Origin: Robiginitomaculum sp.
GTDB lineage: Bacteria; Pseudomonadota; Alphaproteobacteria; Caulobacterales; Maricaulaceae
NCBI GenBank assembly: GCA_002733735.2
Contig: NVWT02000016.1
Span: 25,245 to 31,223 of the forward strand
DNA length: 5,979 nucleotides
Direction of reading: 5' to 3'
This document shows positions 5,840-5,979 of this stretch, piece after piece. How positions within the stretch are numbered: position 1 is the stretch's first letter; every line of letters starts with the position of its first letter. The notes beneath the pieces were generated by a model. That model was not told the origin of the DNA, did not search any database, and saw nothing but the letters and a program-made list of their open reading frames with translations. The translations under genes were made by a program, and so were the position numbers.

Positions 5840-5979
5840 ACATTTACTCCTATTTCTATTTGCTCTCGCCGTATTAACTCACTAGCCAACCGCATATAAG
5901 CCTTACTACCAACACAAGAATGGTCATAAATTAACGCTGGCTTCCCAAAGCCAGGAGCTTCGGAAATTCGTACATTGCG
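5836..5979 (-). CDS. parA: Chromosome-partitioning ATPase ParA, C-terminal fragment
   Basis: The last 47 codons of ParA (Soj), cut by the right edge of the window; the Walker motifs lie outside. The visible part starts RNVRISEAPGFGKPALIYD, the diagnostic block near the C-terminus of chromosomal ParA (usually RNVRxSEAPSxGKPxxxYD; here Gly replaces the usual Ser after Pro). It continues with GSKAYMRLASELIRRE, the usual last helix. The TGA stop (5838-5836) overlaps the parB ATG by four bases, giving tight coupling of the pair. ParA binds DNA nonspecifically as an ATP dimer and is released by ParB, pulling parS-bound origins apart. Confidence 0.95.
   Translation of the reverse strand, partial: RNVRISEAPGFGKPALIYDHSCVGSKAYMRLASELIRREQIEIGVNV
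5847..5851 (-). promoter_or_regulatory. Strong ribosome binding site of parB
   Basis: AGGAG on the minus strand, 7 bases before the parB ATG and inside the 3' end of parA. It fixes the parB start and would let ParB be translated more efficiently than by coupling alone, which suits the excess of ParB over ParA usually needed. Confidence 0.75.

Noticed and set aside
5840..5845. Alternative ATG for parB just upstream, close to the AGGAG
   Set aside because: That ATG (5845-5843) is out of frame and reads Met-Tyr-Glu then stop. The ATG at 5839 is in frame with ParB and correctly spaced.
5350..5877. Two + strand open frames opposite parB (5350-5592 and 5593-5877)
   Set aside because: They are antisense shadows of the strongly supported parB gene, with unnatural compositions and no ribosome binding sites.
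4958..5979. parS centromere site near parAB
   Set aside because: I looked for the TGTTTCACGTGAAACA or TGTTCCACGTGGAACA type palindrome and saw no CACGTG-centred match. parS may lie outside the window.

Overview
This window looks like core chromosome of an alphaproteobacterium. Three things point there: a DUF3576-family lipoprotein (a family I know mainly from Alphaproteobacteria), the gene order DUF3576 - leuS - lptE - holA facing parB - parA, and the wording of LeuRS, ParB and ParA. By eye the DNA is moderately AT-rich, with many A and T runs, which would suit a reduced-GC marine or host-associated lineage better than a high-GC Rhizobium or Caulobacter type. I cannot name an order or genus from this alone.

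Layout: bases 1-322 are a leader region with no confident gene. It holds two short perfect inverted repeats, one of them resembling the CTTGA-loop palindromes scattered between genes in many alphaproteobacteria, plus a weak candidate promoter. A left-to-right gene set follows: a DUF3576 lipoprotein (323-778), leucyl-tRNA synthetase leuS (851-3418), an LptE-like LPS-assembly lipoprotein (3420-3920) and DNA polymerase III delta subunit holA (3917-4954). leuS, lptE and holA are packed with a 1-base gap and then a 4-base overlap, so they are very probably one translationally coupled transcript. The DUF3576 gene sits 72 bases ahead and may share it.

On the other strand, converging with a gap of only three bases, lie parB (4958-5839) and the last 47 codons of parA (5836-5979, running off the right edge). 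They overlap by four bases and form the usual parAB chromosome-segregation operon. Both convergent units end without a visible terminator between them.

Functionally the window joins translation (LeuRS), outer-membrane biogenesis (LptE, and possibly the DUF3576 lipoprotein), replication (clamp-loader delta) and chromosome partition (ParA/ParB). parAB often lies near the chromosomal origin in Alphaproteobacteria, so an origin-proximal position is plausible, but no origin or parS site was recognised here. I found no mobile element, CRISPR array, tRNA, rRNA or defence system, and no convincing new system. The items worth a second look are small: the leader palindromes, homopolymer runs at the starts of leuS and lptE, two glycines in the LeuRS editing pocket, the terminator-free convergent junction, and the DUF3576/LptE lipoprotein pairing.
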